Origin: Paraneptunicella aestuarii
GTDB taxonomy: Bacteria; Pseudomonadota; Gammaproteobacteria; Enterobacterales; Alteromonadaceae
Length of the DNA: 64,000 bases
NCBI RefSeq assembly: GCF_019900845.1
Contig: NZ_CP074570.1
Location: 3,224,001-3,288,000 of the forward strand
Direction of reading: 5' to 3'
Below are positions 52,590 through 60,505 of this stretch, piece after piece. The notes under the pieces are model-generated. The model saw only the letters and a list, made by a program, of their open reading frames with translations, did no database searches and was not told the DNA's origin. Every line of letters begins with the position of its first letter. Within the stretch, counting starts at the first letter, position 1. Made by a program: the position numbers and the translations under genes.

Positions 52590-53744
52590 TTGCGTTCTCT
52601 TAGTCTACTTCTCACCGTATTGTTAGCGTTATCCATAGCGTTAAACTTCTATTTCTATACGGAATTAACCCTTTTCAAAGTAGATTCAGAAAACGCAAAA
52701 GATGTGCAATATGTGAAATCTGAAACACCCAAAAACAGTACAGAAAACAAACTGTTAGAGGAAGCTCAAGACGCATTTAAGCAGCACAATATTAACGCAG
52801 CCATACAAACCTTACAGGCTTTACACCACGCATCCCCCAAGCAAGCAGAAACACTCACCATTCAGTGGTTCGAAACCATTCTCCAACAACTGAAAACAGA
52901 ACGCTTTTCACCACACGGAGAATTCGTACAGGAGTTTCTGCGAGTTTACCCTTACGATCCCTATTTCCTCTATCTTGAAATCGAATTCTATGATTGGAAA
53001 AACAGTAAAATTGACACTCTACTAGAGCTATACCAACTACTAAAAGGTAACTTACCCGCAAATCTGGCAGAGATTATTACCATACGGATCAAAGAGTTAT
53101 ATCAAGTTAGGGCTGAGCAATTAAAAGAGCTTGGAGCCTGGGATATTTTGGCAAGCATGATCGAAAGCATACTCCCTATGGAACCGAACAATTCTGTCAT
53201 GTTACTGGATCTAGCTGAATCTTACGCCATGCAGCAACAATTTGGCTTGATGGACAGCGTGCTCGCCTATTTGCCAGAAGATAACGAAAAAGCAGAACAA
53301 CTACGCCAATTCCAAAGCAATCTGGCTCAACAAGAACCCTTACAGCCTTCGATAGATGCTGGCGCACCGCTCATTAAAGAAGGCGACCACTATATTGTGA
53401 ACGCCAAGATTGGCGAACATTATCAAGTATCGCTTTTAATCGACACAGGCGCTTCCACCACCGTCATCAGCCAAGCCACCTTCGACGCCCTCCCCGGCTA
53501 CGTACACCCCGACTTTGTTGGCAACTACAACATCAACACCGCCAACGGCAACCTGGTCGCCCCCGTCTACCGTTTTTCATCCCTTTCCATTGGTAACAGT
53601 TATGTCGACGACATCGCCATCGTAGTATTGCCATTAGAAAATATGGACTCAGACGGCCTGCTAGGAATGAACTTCCTAAGAGCCTTCAGATTTGAGATCG
53701 ACCAGGCACAGGATATGTTGATACTGGCACCGAATAAGGCTTAA
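52590..53744 (+). CDS. membrane-anchored retropepsin-like aspartic protease
   Basis: The 384-residue protein begins at a TTG with AGCAGG upstream. An N-terminal hydrophobic segment (LSLLLTVLLALSIALNFYF) anchors it, a TPR-like helical region follows to ~residue 250, and the C-terminal domain has the retropepsin active site LLIDTGASTTVIS (Asp285) and the closing block DGLLGMNFLRAFRFEID. Such gag-asp proteases act as dimers. It probably faces the periplasm. The last 203 bp of the gene recur at 58845-59047. Confidence 0.8.
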   Translation: MRSLSLLLTVLLALSIALNFYFYTELTLFKVDSENAKDVQYVKSETPKNSTENKLLEEAQDAFKQHNINAAIQTLQALHHASPKQAETLTIQWFETILQQLKTERFSPHGEFVQEFLRVYPYDPYFLYLEIEFYDWKNSKIDTLLELYQLLKGNLPANLAEIITIRIKELYQVRAEQLKELGAWDILASMIESILPMEPNNSVMLLDLAESYAMQQQFGLMDSVLAYLPEDNEKAEQLRQFQSNLAQQEPLQPSIDAGAPLIKEGDHYIVNAKIGEHYQVSLLIDTGASTTVISQATFDALPGYVHPDFVGNYNINTANGNLVAPVYRFSSLSIGNSYVDDIAIVVLPLENMDSDGLLGMNFLRAFRFEIDQAQDMLILAPNKA

Positions 53745-53762
53745 CTTAGAGCTAATAAGAGA

Positions 53763-54813
53763 GGCTTTGTTGAACAAATGATTTGAACTTTTCCCTCTCT
53801 CAGTGATCAGATCACAAAATCATTATTGTTCTCTCCTCATGCCTAAGCCTAAATACCGAACTAATAACTGGAAACAGTACAACCAACACCTTATAGATAG
53901 AGGTTCTATCACATTTTGGATTGACGAATCTGCGATAGAAGAATGGAATTGCTCGGAACATCATGGTGGTCGTGGACGAGGCTTTATTTATAGCGACACG
54001 GCCATTGAAACGGCACTCATGGTAAAGAAAGTATTTCGTTTGTCATTAAGAGCGCTTCAAGGATTTATGAACTCGGTATTTCAGTTGATGGATGTTCCGC
54101 TGAGTTGCCCTAACTACAGCAGTATTAGTAAACGCGCGAAGGATTTAGATATCAGTATCAAGTTTCCCTCTTCTGGTGAAATTAAGCACTTGGCAATCGA
54201 CTCAACAGGATTGAAAGTGTTTGGTGAAGGCGAGTGGAAAGTTAAGAAACATGGTAGTGAGCAACGCCGCTCATGGCGTAAGTTACATCTTGCTGTTGAC
54301 GCCCAAACTCACGATATCATTGGTGCTCAATTATCTTTAAGTCGAACGGCGGATAGCGAAGTATTACCTGATTTACTCAAACAAACTCGTCGCCAAATCA
54401 AACAGGTGTCCGGAGATGGTGCATACGATACTGGACATTGCTACGAAGCGATAATGGCCAAACGAGCACAGGCATTAATACCGCCAAGGAAGAACGCGGC
54501 TAAATGGGAAATTGACCATCCGCGAAATTATGCCGTGATATGCCAAAATCTCACAGGTTCAAACCGCTATTGGAAAAAACAGACTGACTATCATCAACGT
54601 TCACTAAGTGAAACAGCCATGTTCAGATTCAAAATGCTCTTTGGAGATAAACTGAACTTAAGGCATTACAACTCACAAATTGCAGAAGCAATGGCAGCCA
54701 TCCGCGCCATGAACAAGCTTACCAGGATAGGTATGCCTGAAACCTGCAAAGTGGCCTGAAATGGGGCTGCATTACTCGTGCTTTATCTATGGAATGAATT
54801 GATCAACAGAGCC
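53763..54813 (+). mobile_element. IS5-family insertion sequence
   Basis: Terminal inverted repeats GGCTTTGTTGAACAA (left) and GGCTCTGTTGATCAA (right, complement) bracket a single DDE transposase gene; total ~1.05 kb. A clear target-site duplication is not visible in the flanks (AAGAGA on the left, ATTAAT on the right). Its right end lies inside an integron attC site. Confidence 0.85.
53839..54759 (+). CDS. IS5-family DDE transposase
   Basis: Start placed at the ATG at 53839 (MPKPKYRTNNWKQYNQHL), the usual beginning for this group. The 306-residue protein has an N-terminal DUF4096/4372-like helical part (IETALMVKKVFRLSLRALQGF) and a DDE catalytic core: Asp in HLAIDSTGLKVFG, Asp in VSGDGAYDTG, Glu in SETAMFRFKMLFG. 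It appears full-length and intact. Confidence 0.92.
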   Translation: MPKPKYRTNNWKQYNQHLIDRGSITFWIDESAIEEWNCSEHHGGRGRGFIYSDTAIETALMVKKVFRLSLRALQGFMNSVFQLMDVPLSCPNYSSISKRAKDLDISIKFPSSGEIKHLAIDSTGLKVFGEGEWKVKKHGSEQRRSWRKLHLAVDAQTHDIIGAQLSLSRTADSEVLPDLLKQTRRQIKQVSGDGAYDTGHCYEAIMAKRAQALIPPRKNAAKWEIDHPRNYAVICQNLTGSNRYWKKQTDYHQRSLSETAMFRFKMLFGDKLNLRHYNSQIAEAMAAIRAMNKLTRIGMPETCKVA

Positions 54814-54900
54814 ATTAATAGGCTAAAAATAGTTGGTTAAAATTAGCAACGAAGGAGCAAAAACCAACTGTTTTTTGTCCTTTTGAATGACTTGTTATAT
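54814..54900 (-). other. integron attC site, truncated by the IS
   Basis: Just after the stop of the DUF2971 gene, the minus strand reads TATAACAAGTCATTCAAAAG, then GGACAAAAAACAGTTGG, a TTTGCTCCTTCG block and CCAACT. This has the style of vibrio/alteromonad attC sites (a core ATAACAA followed by imperfect palindrome arms). The far half, which should end in a GTTA core, is replaced by the right end of the IS5 element at 54813. Confidence 0.65.
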
Positions 54901-55809
54901 TTTTATTAGCTCAATTCCAAGTTTTGTAGTTCCCTTGATTCTGACTATTTTTTTAAACTGCACTGGATTTGCTATATTATTTTTACACAGGCGGATGAAA
55001 TCGTTTCGCGATGTTTCATCAGACGATAAGCCAAAAACCACCTCGCTAAGTTCAGATGGAAAATCGTATGAACCATATTTTTCCTCAATATATCTCCATT
55101 CTTTTTCGTATTCCCAATCTTTAGTTTTCGTAAACATAGCTATTTGAACTTGTTCATCTTTCAACGGTACATAGCCATTAACTGATAATCTACCGCCAGT
55201 TTCTACTCTGTACTCCAAACCACTAAGGTGATCTTCTTCAAAATCAAACTGGTTAACATCATCTTTATAATTAACACGACAACAAAAATCACTATCTGAC
55301 AATTTAGAATTTGGTAATTGAGAAAAGCCAAGCGCAACCCCTTTATGGTTATTACCATAGTGTGACCACATGAGCATATTGCATGGATCCTCTGACAAGC
55401 TAAACACGCCAATATTTTGTAATTGCTCACTAATGGATTTAGCTTCTTTTATTGGATCACTAAGGCCGTTAGTTCCAGATTCGATCATTAGTTTATTTGC
55501 TAGTTTATATTTCCGGTTTTGATCTTTTAATTTACCAATTTTGCTTATGAATTGCTTAAGACGCCTTCCTTTCAGTCCAAAAAAATCATCCTTACATTTA
55601 TGGCATCTCATAGCTTCGAATAAAAAACCAGCTAATTGAACTTCCTTACTTTTTTGTGCATATTTATTTAATTTTGAACGTTCAAACTCTTCAATTTGAC
55701 ACTCCAATGGGTCATTTAAAGTAGATGGTTTAGCTAACCATATTTTTTTATCTGTAATTATTTCATTTGTTCTAGTTGAGAAGTCTCGATATTTATAGAG
55801 AATATTCAT
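54895..55809 (-). CDS. DUF2971-family protein in an integron cassette
   Basis: Start set at the ATG at 55809 (MNILYKYRDFSTRTNEII), with GAGG 4 nt upstream and only ~15 bp from the end of the preceding attC; a longer frame would read through attC. The 304-residue protein has DUF2971 hallmarks: LYKYR, WLAKPSTLNDPLE, FSLSEDPCNMLMWSHYGNNHKGVALGF, and DWEYEKEWRY near the end. Two internal CxxC-like Cys (CHKCKDD) may bind metal. DUF2971 genes are common in cassettes and mobile DNA; function is unknown. Confidence 0.75.
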   Translation of the reverse strand: MNILYKYRDFSTRTNEIITDKKIWLAKPSTLNDPLECQIEEFERSKLNKYAQKSKEVQLAGFLFEAMRCHKCKDDFFGLKGRRLKQFISKIGKLKDQNRKYKLANKLMIESGTNGLSDPIKEAKSISEQLQNIGVFSLSEDPCNMLMWSHYGNNHKGVALGFSQLPNSKLSDSDFCCRVNYKDDVNQFDFEEDHLSGLEYRVETGGRLSVNGYVPLKDEQVQIAMFTKTKDWEYEKEWRYIEEKYGSYDFPSELSEVVFGLSSDETSRNDFIRLCKNNIANPVQFKKIVRIKGTTKLGIELIKI

Positions 55810-55823
55810 ATGGCCTCGAAAAA

Positions 55824-55940
55824 ATATAACGCTGCCATCACCCGTAACTGACCAGAGTGCATTTTGTGCTGAACTGGCGCTCGCGCCAAGCACAAAAGGC
55901 GCGGCGGGAGGGCATCGGGTGGATGGTTTTGTTATGTGCT
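55824..55940 (-). other. integron attC recombination site
   Basis: On the minus strand the site runs from GCACATAACAAAACCATCCA through to GGGTGATGGCAGCGTTATAT. The ends pair (AAC.....CCATC.ACCCG with CGGGTGATGG.....GTT), as in attC R/L boxes. The centre is a long palindrome (TTTTGTGCT..TGGCGC and GCGCCA.AGCACAAAA). It separates two minus-strand open frames, each beginning right after such a site, which is the cassette pattern. Confidence 0.75.
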
Positions 55941-56839
55941 TATCTATACACTGGCTTAAAAAAGCCCTCATCCGCAGTTATAAACTCAAAAGGCTCTTCT
56001 TCGCTGAATTGCTCACAAAAGCTCAATGTGGAGTACTTGAAAAAACCATTTTGATATACTTCTTCAAGTCGGTTTAGGCTTGAGAAAACTATTTCCATGC
56101 TATCTGCAAATGATTGTTTAAATGCTAAGTTAATTCCGTATCTATTTTGCATTGTAGGATACAAAATTGCGTCTATTTCGGGTAGCTGTGTAAATATAGC
56201 ATCCGCTAAGATTGACGATAACACATGATAATTCACACCTTTATCATAAAGGATATCAGCCATAGCACACTCTAGTGCAGAAAATCCTTGCATGGTTCTA
56301 TTATGCCCAATCTCACCAAAAAAGCTGATCATTGCGTCCTTGGATTGAGCAGAGTCCCTAGGCAAATTCAAATGAGCATCACTAAAAACACCTAGCCTAA
56401 ATACTTTGAAAGATTTACTAATCTTGAATTTAGTTAGCTGAAAATTATTACCTACATATGAAGCATCCAATCTAGTTTCAGACATTGCTGTAAACTCATG
56501 AAATGCTGTATATAGCACTCTAGAAGACATATTATTCATTCTATCTTCGTGCTTAGGACTTGCTGGAGGATAAATTAATTGCCCTCTATCTATATAAGGT
56601 TTATTCCCATTATCAACGCATTTCCTAACTCGGTAAACATTAGGAACTTCAACTTCACTATAGCATTTTATGAACTTGACAAAATTTTCAAAAAAACGTT
56701 TGATATTGAAATAGTTAGCCCCTTGATTTATTACGTCTTCTAAATAATTCTCATCCTCTAGCAACCTGCTTTTAACTTTGGAAGTTTGTTCAATAAAGTT
56801 TCGAACTTCATCAAGATTACAACCCCATACTGCCACCAC
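55940..56839 (-). CDS. integron cassette protein, possible RES-like domain
   Basis: The 299-residue protein starts at one of two adjacent GTG codons (56839 or 56836), with AGGAG just upstream. It follows a GTTATGT core at 56881 and ends at the next attC, so it fills a complete cassette. VYRVRK, then RMNNMSSRVLYTAFHEFTAM and a later IDAILYPTMQNRYGINLAFK weakly resemble the R..E..S core and YPS..G.NxA block of RES-domain NAD-degrading enzymes. This is a motif-level guess; another family is possible. Confidence 0.5.
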   Translation of the reverse strand: MVAVWGCNLDEVRNFIEQTSKVKSRLLEDENYLEDVINQGANYFNIKRFFENFVKFIKCYSEVEVPNVYRVRKCVDNGNKPYIDRGQLIYPPASPKHEDRMNNMSSRVLYTAFHEFTAMSETRLDASYVGNNFQLTKFKISKSFKVFRLGVFSDAHLNLPRDSAQSKDAMISFFGEIGHNRTMQGFSALECAMADILYDKGVNYHVLSSILADAIFTQLPEIDAILYPTMQNRYGINLAFKQSFADSMEIVFSSLNRLEEVYQNGFFKYSTLSFCEQFSEEEPFEFITADEGFFKPVYR

Positions 56840-56872
56840 AATCTCCTAGTTTTACTATGCTGGTAGGCTCTA

Positions 56873-56888
56873 GCACATAACAGATAAT
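56873..56888 (-). other. attC core remnant at the IS110 left end
   Basis: On the minus strand GTTATGTGC (56881-56873) is identical to the core at the other end of the same cassette (55931-55939). It is preceded by ATTATCT and then the terminal repeat of the IS1111-type element, so the element has inserted a few bases outside an attC core. Confidence 0.6.
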
Positions 56889-56951
56889 TAGACTCCCTCC
56901 GAACTACTTAGCGTATTATCGTTTAGCTTTTTCATTTGGAGTCATATAGTT

Positions 56952-57992
56952 ATGAAGAATACTACAGTTATCGGTGTTGATTTGGCAAAAGATGTTTTGC
57001 AAGTCTGTATTTATACAGACAATAAGGTGCGCTCTAATACAGAAATGACACCGCAAGCATTTACATCTTGGCTAGCGATACAAACACCTGCAACCGTAAT
57101 ATTTGAAGCTTGTGCTACATCCAACTATTGGAAAAGGTTAGCTACAGAGTATGGGCATCAAGCGCAGCTAGTCAGCCCACAACTGGTATCACGTATTAGG
57201 CAACATCAAAAAACGGATAAAAATGATGCGTTAGCCATAATTCAATCAGCATTATTGCCCAATGTTAATTTCATAGGTGGCAAATCACTTTTACAACAGC
57301 AGTTACAGTCAATACTGCGAATGAGAGATTTAGCTGTAAAGCAGAAAACGGCTCAGCTTAACCAAATAAAGTCCATCTTACTTGAATTCAACATTCGTTA
57401 TGACTCGCGACATGGAGGAATAAAAGCTGCCGTCCAATACGCACTAGAGGATGCCGAGAACGGTTTTAATATGGCCTTTCGCAAGGCTCTTGCCCAAGCT
57501 TGGCAATTGTTTATTACTACCAATGACCTGATCCAGGAATATGATGAAGGACTACGCGCTTTGTTGAATCATATTCCTGAGTGTAAAAAGCTCACTCAAC
57601 TGGAAGGCGTGGGTGTTATTAATGCGATTAACCTTTATATGACCATTGAATGTGAGGGCGAGCGTGTTTTTAGCTCTGGCAGAAATGTCGCTGCTTGCAT
57701 TGGTCTTACCCCAATACAATATTCTTCAGGTGGTAAGGTAAAGCTTGGTTCCGTAGGTAAACATGTTAGAAATAGCACTTTGAGAAGTCAGCTAGTAACG
57801 GGAGCATTTACATTTATTAACAGTGTAAGTAAACGTGAGCCCAAAACGGAAAAGGAACAATGGCTAAAAGCACTAATTAACCGACGCGGAAAAAAGTGCG
57901 CAGCCGTTGCTTTAGCTAATAAAACGGTGAGAACTGCATTTGCAATGTTACAAAACGGAACAGATTATCGCTCGGTAGCAATACCGGGTTAA
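56952..57992 (+). CDS. IS110-family DEDD transposase (IS1111 group)
   Basis: The 346-residue protein has the N-terminal RuvC-like DEDD domain (TTVIGVDLAKDVLQVCIY, VIFEACATSNYWKRL, HQKTDKNDALAI) and the C-terminal domain with the serine motif (LTQLEGVGVINAINL, ACIGLTPIQYSSGGKVKLG, GKHVRNSTLRSQLVTGA). Both parts are complete. IS110 enzymes recombine DNA guided by an element-encoded bridge RNA. Confidence 0.93.
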   Translation: MKNTTVIGVDLAKDVLQVCIYTDNKVRSNTEMTPQAFTSWLAIQTPATVIFEACATSNYWKRLATEYGHQAQLVSPQLVSRIRQHQKTDKNDALAIIQSALLPNVNFIGGKSLLQQQLQSILRMRDLAVKQKTAQLNQIKSILLEFNIRYDSRHGGIKAAVQYALEDAENGFNMAFRKALAQAWQLFITTNDLIQEYDEGLRALLNHIPECKKLTQLEGVGVINAINLYMTIECEGERVFSSGRNVAACIGLTPIQYSSGGKVKLGSVGKHVRNSTLRSQLVTGAFTFINSVSKREPKTEKEQWLKALINRRGKKCAAVALANKTVRTAFAMLQNGTDYRSVAIPG

Positions 57993-58166
57993 AAGGTTGA
58001 ACACCATCACTTTGCATAACTAGTCGGAAAGCCAGTAATACACTGAGAGGAAATTACCTCGCCTAACAGATGTGGCTCCGTTACGCGCAATTATCATTGA
58101 GTCAGCCTTACATTGGGTTTGAACTCGTACATAAGTTCGCAAGTATCAAGTGACGAGTGTTGACAT
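57993..58166 (+). ncRNA. candidate bridge RNA of the IS1111-type element
   Basis: In IS1111-group elements the bridge RNA lies in the noncoding part downstream of the transposase. This 174-bp stretch contains hairpins (for example GAGG-aaatta-CCTC near 58046-58060). It also has two exact matches to its own insertion junctions: TAACAGAT at 58064-58071 equals left flank 56878-56885, and TACATAAGT at 58128-58136 equals the right junction 58177-58185. These could be guide segments. The assignment is by position and matches only. Confidence 0.45.
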
Positions 58167-58178
58167 GGAGGGAGTCTA

Positions 58179-58844
58179 CATAAGTGTATTACTGCGAATT
58201 CTCAGCATGTCTAATTTAAACACCATACTAAAAATTCAACAATTAAAATTTTTACTAATACTAGCAATAGTTTAAATCGAATTACTAGCCTCTTATTCAT
58301 ATAACAGTTTGGGGGAAAGCGAGAATTGGGATTTATATAGGTCTCTGTAAATTTGAATCCCAAATTTCATTTCCATTAAAATCAAATGCTTATAACTTTC
58401 CACTTGTTCAAAACGAGAGCGGGATTGTATGAAAGGGAGAAAAATAGATGTTAAATACGGGCATTCCCATTGCAACTGCATATGCAAACAGTTGTAATAA
58501 ATAAGGGAATCACATGCCACCATTTATTGAATCTGTTCGAGCGGAATTGAGAGTAAAACACTCAAAACACCTCTTCAACACCTAAATTGGAAAACTTATC
58601 ACCCATACATATCTAAACCACCAAAATAGCGCAGCAACACAAACCCAAAGCTTATAATGAGCTCTCATTTTTATGTACAAATTGTTCGCTTACCCTGCGC
58701 ACGACGTTAGTCATCTAATGCTTTAAACTTTGTGCCTAGTTATGCTTTTAAGCACATATGACGCATCCTTCGGACGCGCCAGTCACTTTTCCCAAATTAA
58801 TAAATAGTCAGCTGAACAAGAAAAGTAACCAAAAGAAATCAGCC
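58179..58844. other. unassigned stretch between the IS1111-type element and the duplicated gene tip
   Basis: A/T-rich DNA with no recognised gene. A 76-codon minus-strand frame (58293-58523) has no family features. GTTAGTC (58706) and GTTATGC (58739) resemble attC cores but I could not pair them into a full site. The final ~40 bp lead into the second copy of the retropepsin 3' end. Confidence 0.35.
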
Positions 58845-59047
58845 CCAACGGCAACCTGGTCGCACCCGTCTACCGTTTCTCATCCCTTTCCATTGGTAAC
58901 AGTTATGTCGACGACATCGCCATCGTAGTATTGCCATTAGAAAACATGGACTCCGACGGTTTGTTAGGAATGAACTTCCTGAGAGCTTTCAGGTTTGAAA
59001 TCGACCAGGCACAGGATATGTTGATACTGGCACCAAATAAGGCTTAG
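58845..59047 (+). pseudogene. second copy of the 3' end of the retropepsin gene
   Basis: The 203 bp align without gaps to 53542-53744. About 13 bases differ, and by my reading every difference is silent (for example CTA/TTA, GAG/GAA, and stop TAA/TAG). The copy lacks the active site and the rest of the gene. The exclusive silent changes show that the copy descends from a functional homologue, so the insert between the copies was probably brought in by recombination with related DNA. Confidence 0.9.
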
Positions 59048-59049
59048 GT

Positions 59050-59514
59050 TTAGTCAGACAAAGCTTTTGGCCAGCGGTTCTTATATTTTTCAACATGAGA
59101 TAACGATATCGAACATCCCTTCCATCCCTTTGGCTGCCCCTCATACGGATCCCAGTAGACTGTGTTTTCTGAATTTAGTTTTGCTCCATCACTTTTACTT
59201 GCAACTATACCCTCAGCAACGCTCTTCCAGCTTTTAACATCTAGCACATAAAAATCAGGCAGATCATTTAAAGTTTTATCTTTAAAGTCCACAAATACCA
59301 ATAAATCTCCTTTTGCCCAAATGCCCGATACTTTAGGCCACTGGTTGCCTGTTTTAGCTTTTACTGATACTCGGAAAAGTTTATCAGGCGTTTCAACCAA
59401 AATATCGGTTTTCTTGTGATTCCCTAACGTTAGCTGCGCGTAATAACCTCTTCGACAAAGCTCAAACGCAACAGCATATTCTCCAGCCAAACCGATTGTT
59501 TCTTTACTCGACAA
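59050..59514 (-). CDS. small PD-(D/E)XK-like protein
   Basis: Start chosen at a TTG at 59514 because AGGAG lies 7 nt upstream; a TTG five codons earlier overlaps that site. The 154-residue protein has a nuclease-like core: GLAGEYAVAFELCRRGY with a helix Glu, KKTDILVETPDKLFRVSVKAK giving D..(V)xK, and WPKVSGIWAKGDLLVFVDF. It resembles small endonuclease-like proteins found near mobile DNA. It is convergent with, and 2 bp from, the retropepsin remnant. Confidence 0.55.
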   Translation of the reverse strand: MSSKETIGLAGEYAVAFELCRRGYYAQLTLGNHKKTDILVETPDKLFRVSVKAKTGNQWPKVSGIWAKGDLLVFVDFKDKTLNDLPDFYVLDVKSWKSVAEGIVASKSDGAKLNSENTVYWDPYEGQPKGWKGCSISLSHVEKYKNRWPKALSD

Positions 59515-59640
59515 TTTCAATCTCCTCAAACGGAACTAATCATTAACCTCTAATCACGCCTAACAATAGCGCACTTTTTTAACCTTTAAAACACCGAAAA
59601 ATCACACAGACCTCAGGTCACTTAAAATAAATTGTAAGCA

Positions 59641-60446
59641 GACCTTCCGCCGCAGGGATGCGGCGGTAGAGCATACAGGGACGTACTTGCTGCGTGTTTG
59701 GATTAGGTAACCCTGTTCTTGCCGTTGCTCTAATTGCTCACTAATCATATAGATCACTGCTCATATAGCTCACTTCTCATATAGATCTATAAGCAAGGTC
59801 GCTTGGTTCAGGAGGTACTGACCGGCGTCAGCATGACGACTTGAAAGGTACGGCTCTGGATGGCGCATCACGTGCGCCATGACATTGTGTTGCATAACGA
59901 GCTCACATTGAAATGAAAGAACAGCGTTGCCTAAGCCAAACCGTCACCCGCAGGGAGCGGGTGTCGAGCATACAGCGATGTACTTGCTGCGTGTTTGGAT
60001 TAGGTAACCGTGTTCTTGCCGCTGCTTTAATTGCTCACTGCTCATATAGCTCACTTCTCATATAGCTCAATAAGCAAGCTCGTTTGGTTCAGGAGATGCA
60101 GACCTGCGTCAGCATGACGACTTGGAAGGTACGGCTCTGGATGGCGCTTCACGTGCGCCATGACATTGTGTTGCATAACGAGCTCACACTGAAATGAAAG
60201 AACAGCGTTGCCTAAGTCAAACCGTCACCCGCAGGGAGCGGGTGTCGAGCATACAAGGATGTACTTGCTGCGTGTTTGGATTAGGTAACCCTGTTCTTGC
60301 CGCTGCTTTAATTGCTCACTGCTCATATAGCTCACTTCTCATATAGATCAATAAGCAAGGTCGCTTGGTTCAGGAGATGCTGACCTGCGTCAGCATGACG
60401 ACTTGGAAGGTACGGCTCTGGATGGCACATCAAGTGCGCCATGACA
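59641..60446 (+). repeat. tandem array of ~280-300-bp intergenic repeat units
   Basis: About three units, with GCAGGG landmarks at 59652, 59950 and 60231 (periods 298 and 281; the first unit carries an extra ~17-bp CATATAGATCACTG-type segment). Each unit holds a three-stem element (for example outer arms GTTGCCTAAGCCAAAC and GTTTGGATTAGGTAAC, inner hairpins CACCCGC-aggga-GCGGGTG and TACAGCGATGTA), a run of CTCATATAG(C/A)TCA short repeats, a GCGTCAGCATGACGA palindrome, and TGGCGCA-n5-TGCGCCATGACA. The first unit lacks the left outer arm. The spacer from 59515 to 60505 has no gene. Confidence 0.88.
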
Positions 60447-60505
60447 ATAAAGAGAAAGCACCAGATGGCGCATATGTTATGACAAATAAGCAAGTTAAAA
60501 ACTCA

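Larger units (their letters stand above)
56889..58178 (+). mobile_element. IS110 family, IS1111-group insertion sequence
   Basis: A perfect 12-bp inverted repeat, TAGACTCCCTCC at 56889-56900 and GGAGGGAGTCTA at 58167-58178, brackets a single transposase gene. Subterminal 12-bp repeats of this form are the mark of the IS1111 group. The left noncoding stretch is short (~50 bp) and the right one long (~174 bp). The element may extend a few bases beyond the repeats. It sits beside an attC core. Confidence 0.85.

Noticed and set aside
58293..58523. 76-codon minus-strand frame in the unassigned stretch
   Set aside because: No ribosome site, family motif or codon pattern supports it, and the surrounding DNA is A/T-rich and noncoding in appearance.
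58700..58760. Further attC site near GTTAGTC/GTTATGC
   Set aside because: Core-like heptamers are present, but I could not pair them into L/R boxes with an imperfect palindrome between.
53745..58844. Integrative element with its own integrase
   Set aside because: The duplicated gene end suggests site-specific integration, but no tyrosine or serine integrase is encoded in the insert; only IS5 and IS110 transposases are.
59641..60446. Repeat array considered as a CRISPR locus
   Set aside because: Units are ~280-300 bp long and nearly identical throughout, with internal palindromes; there are no short repeats with unique spacers and no cas genes.
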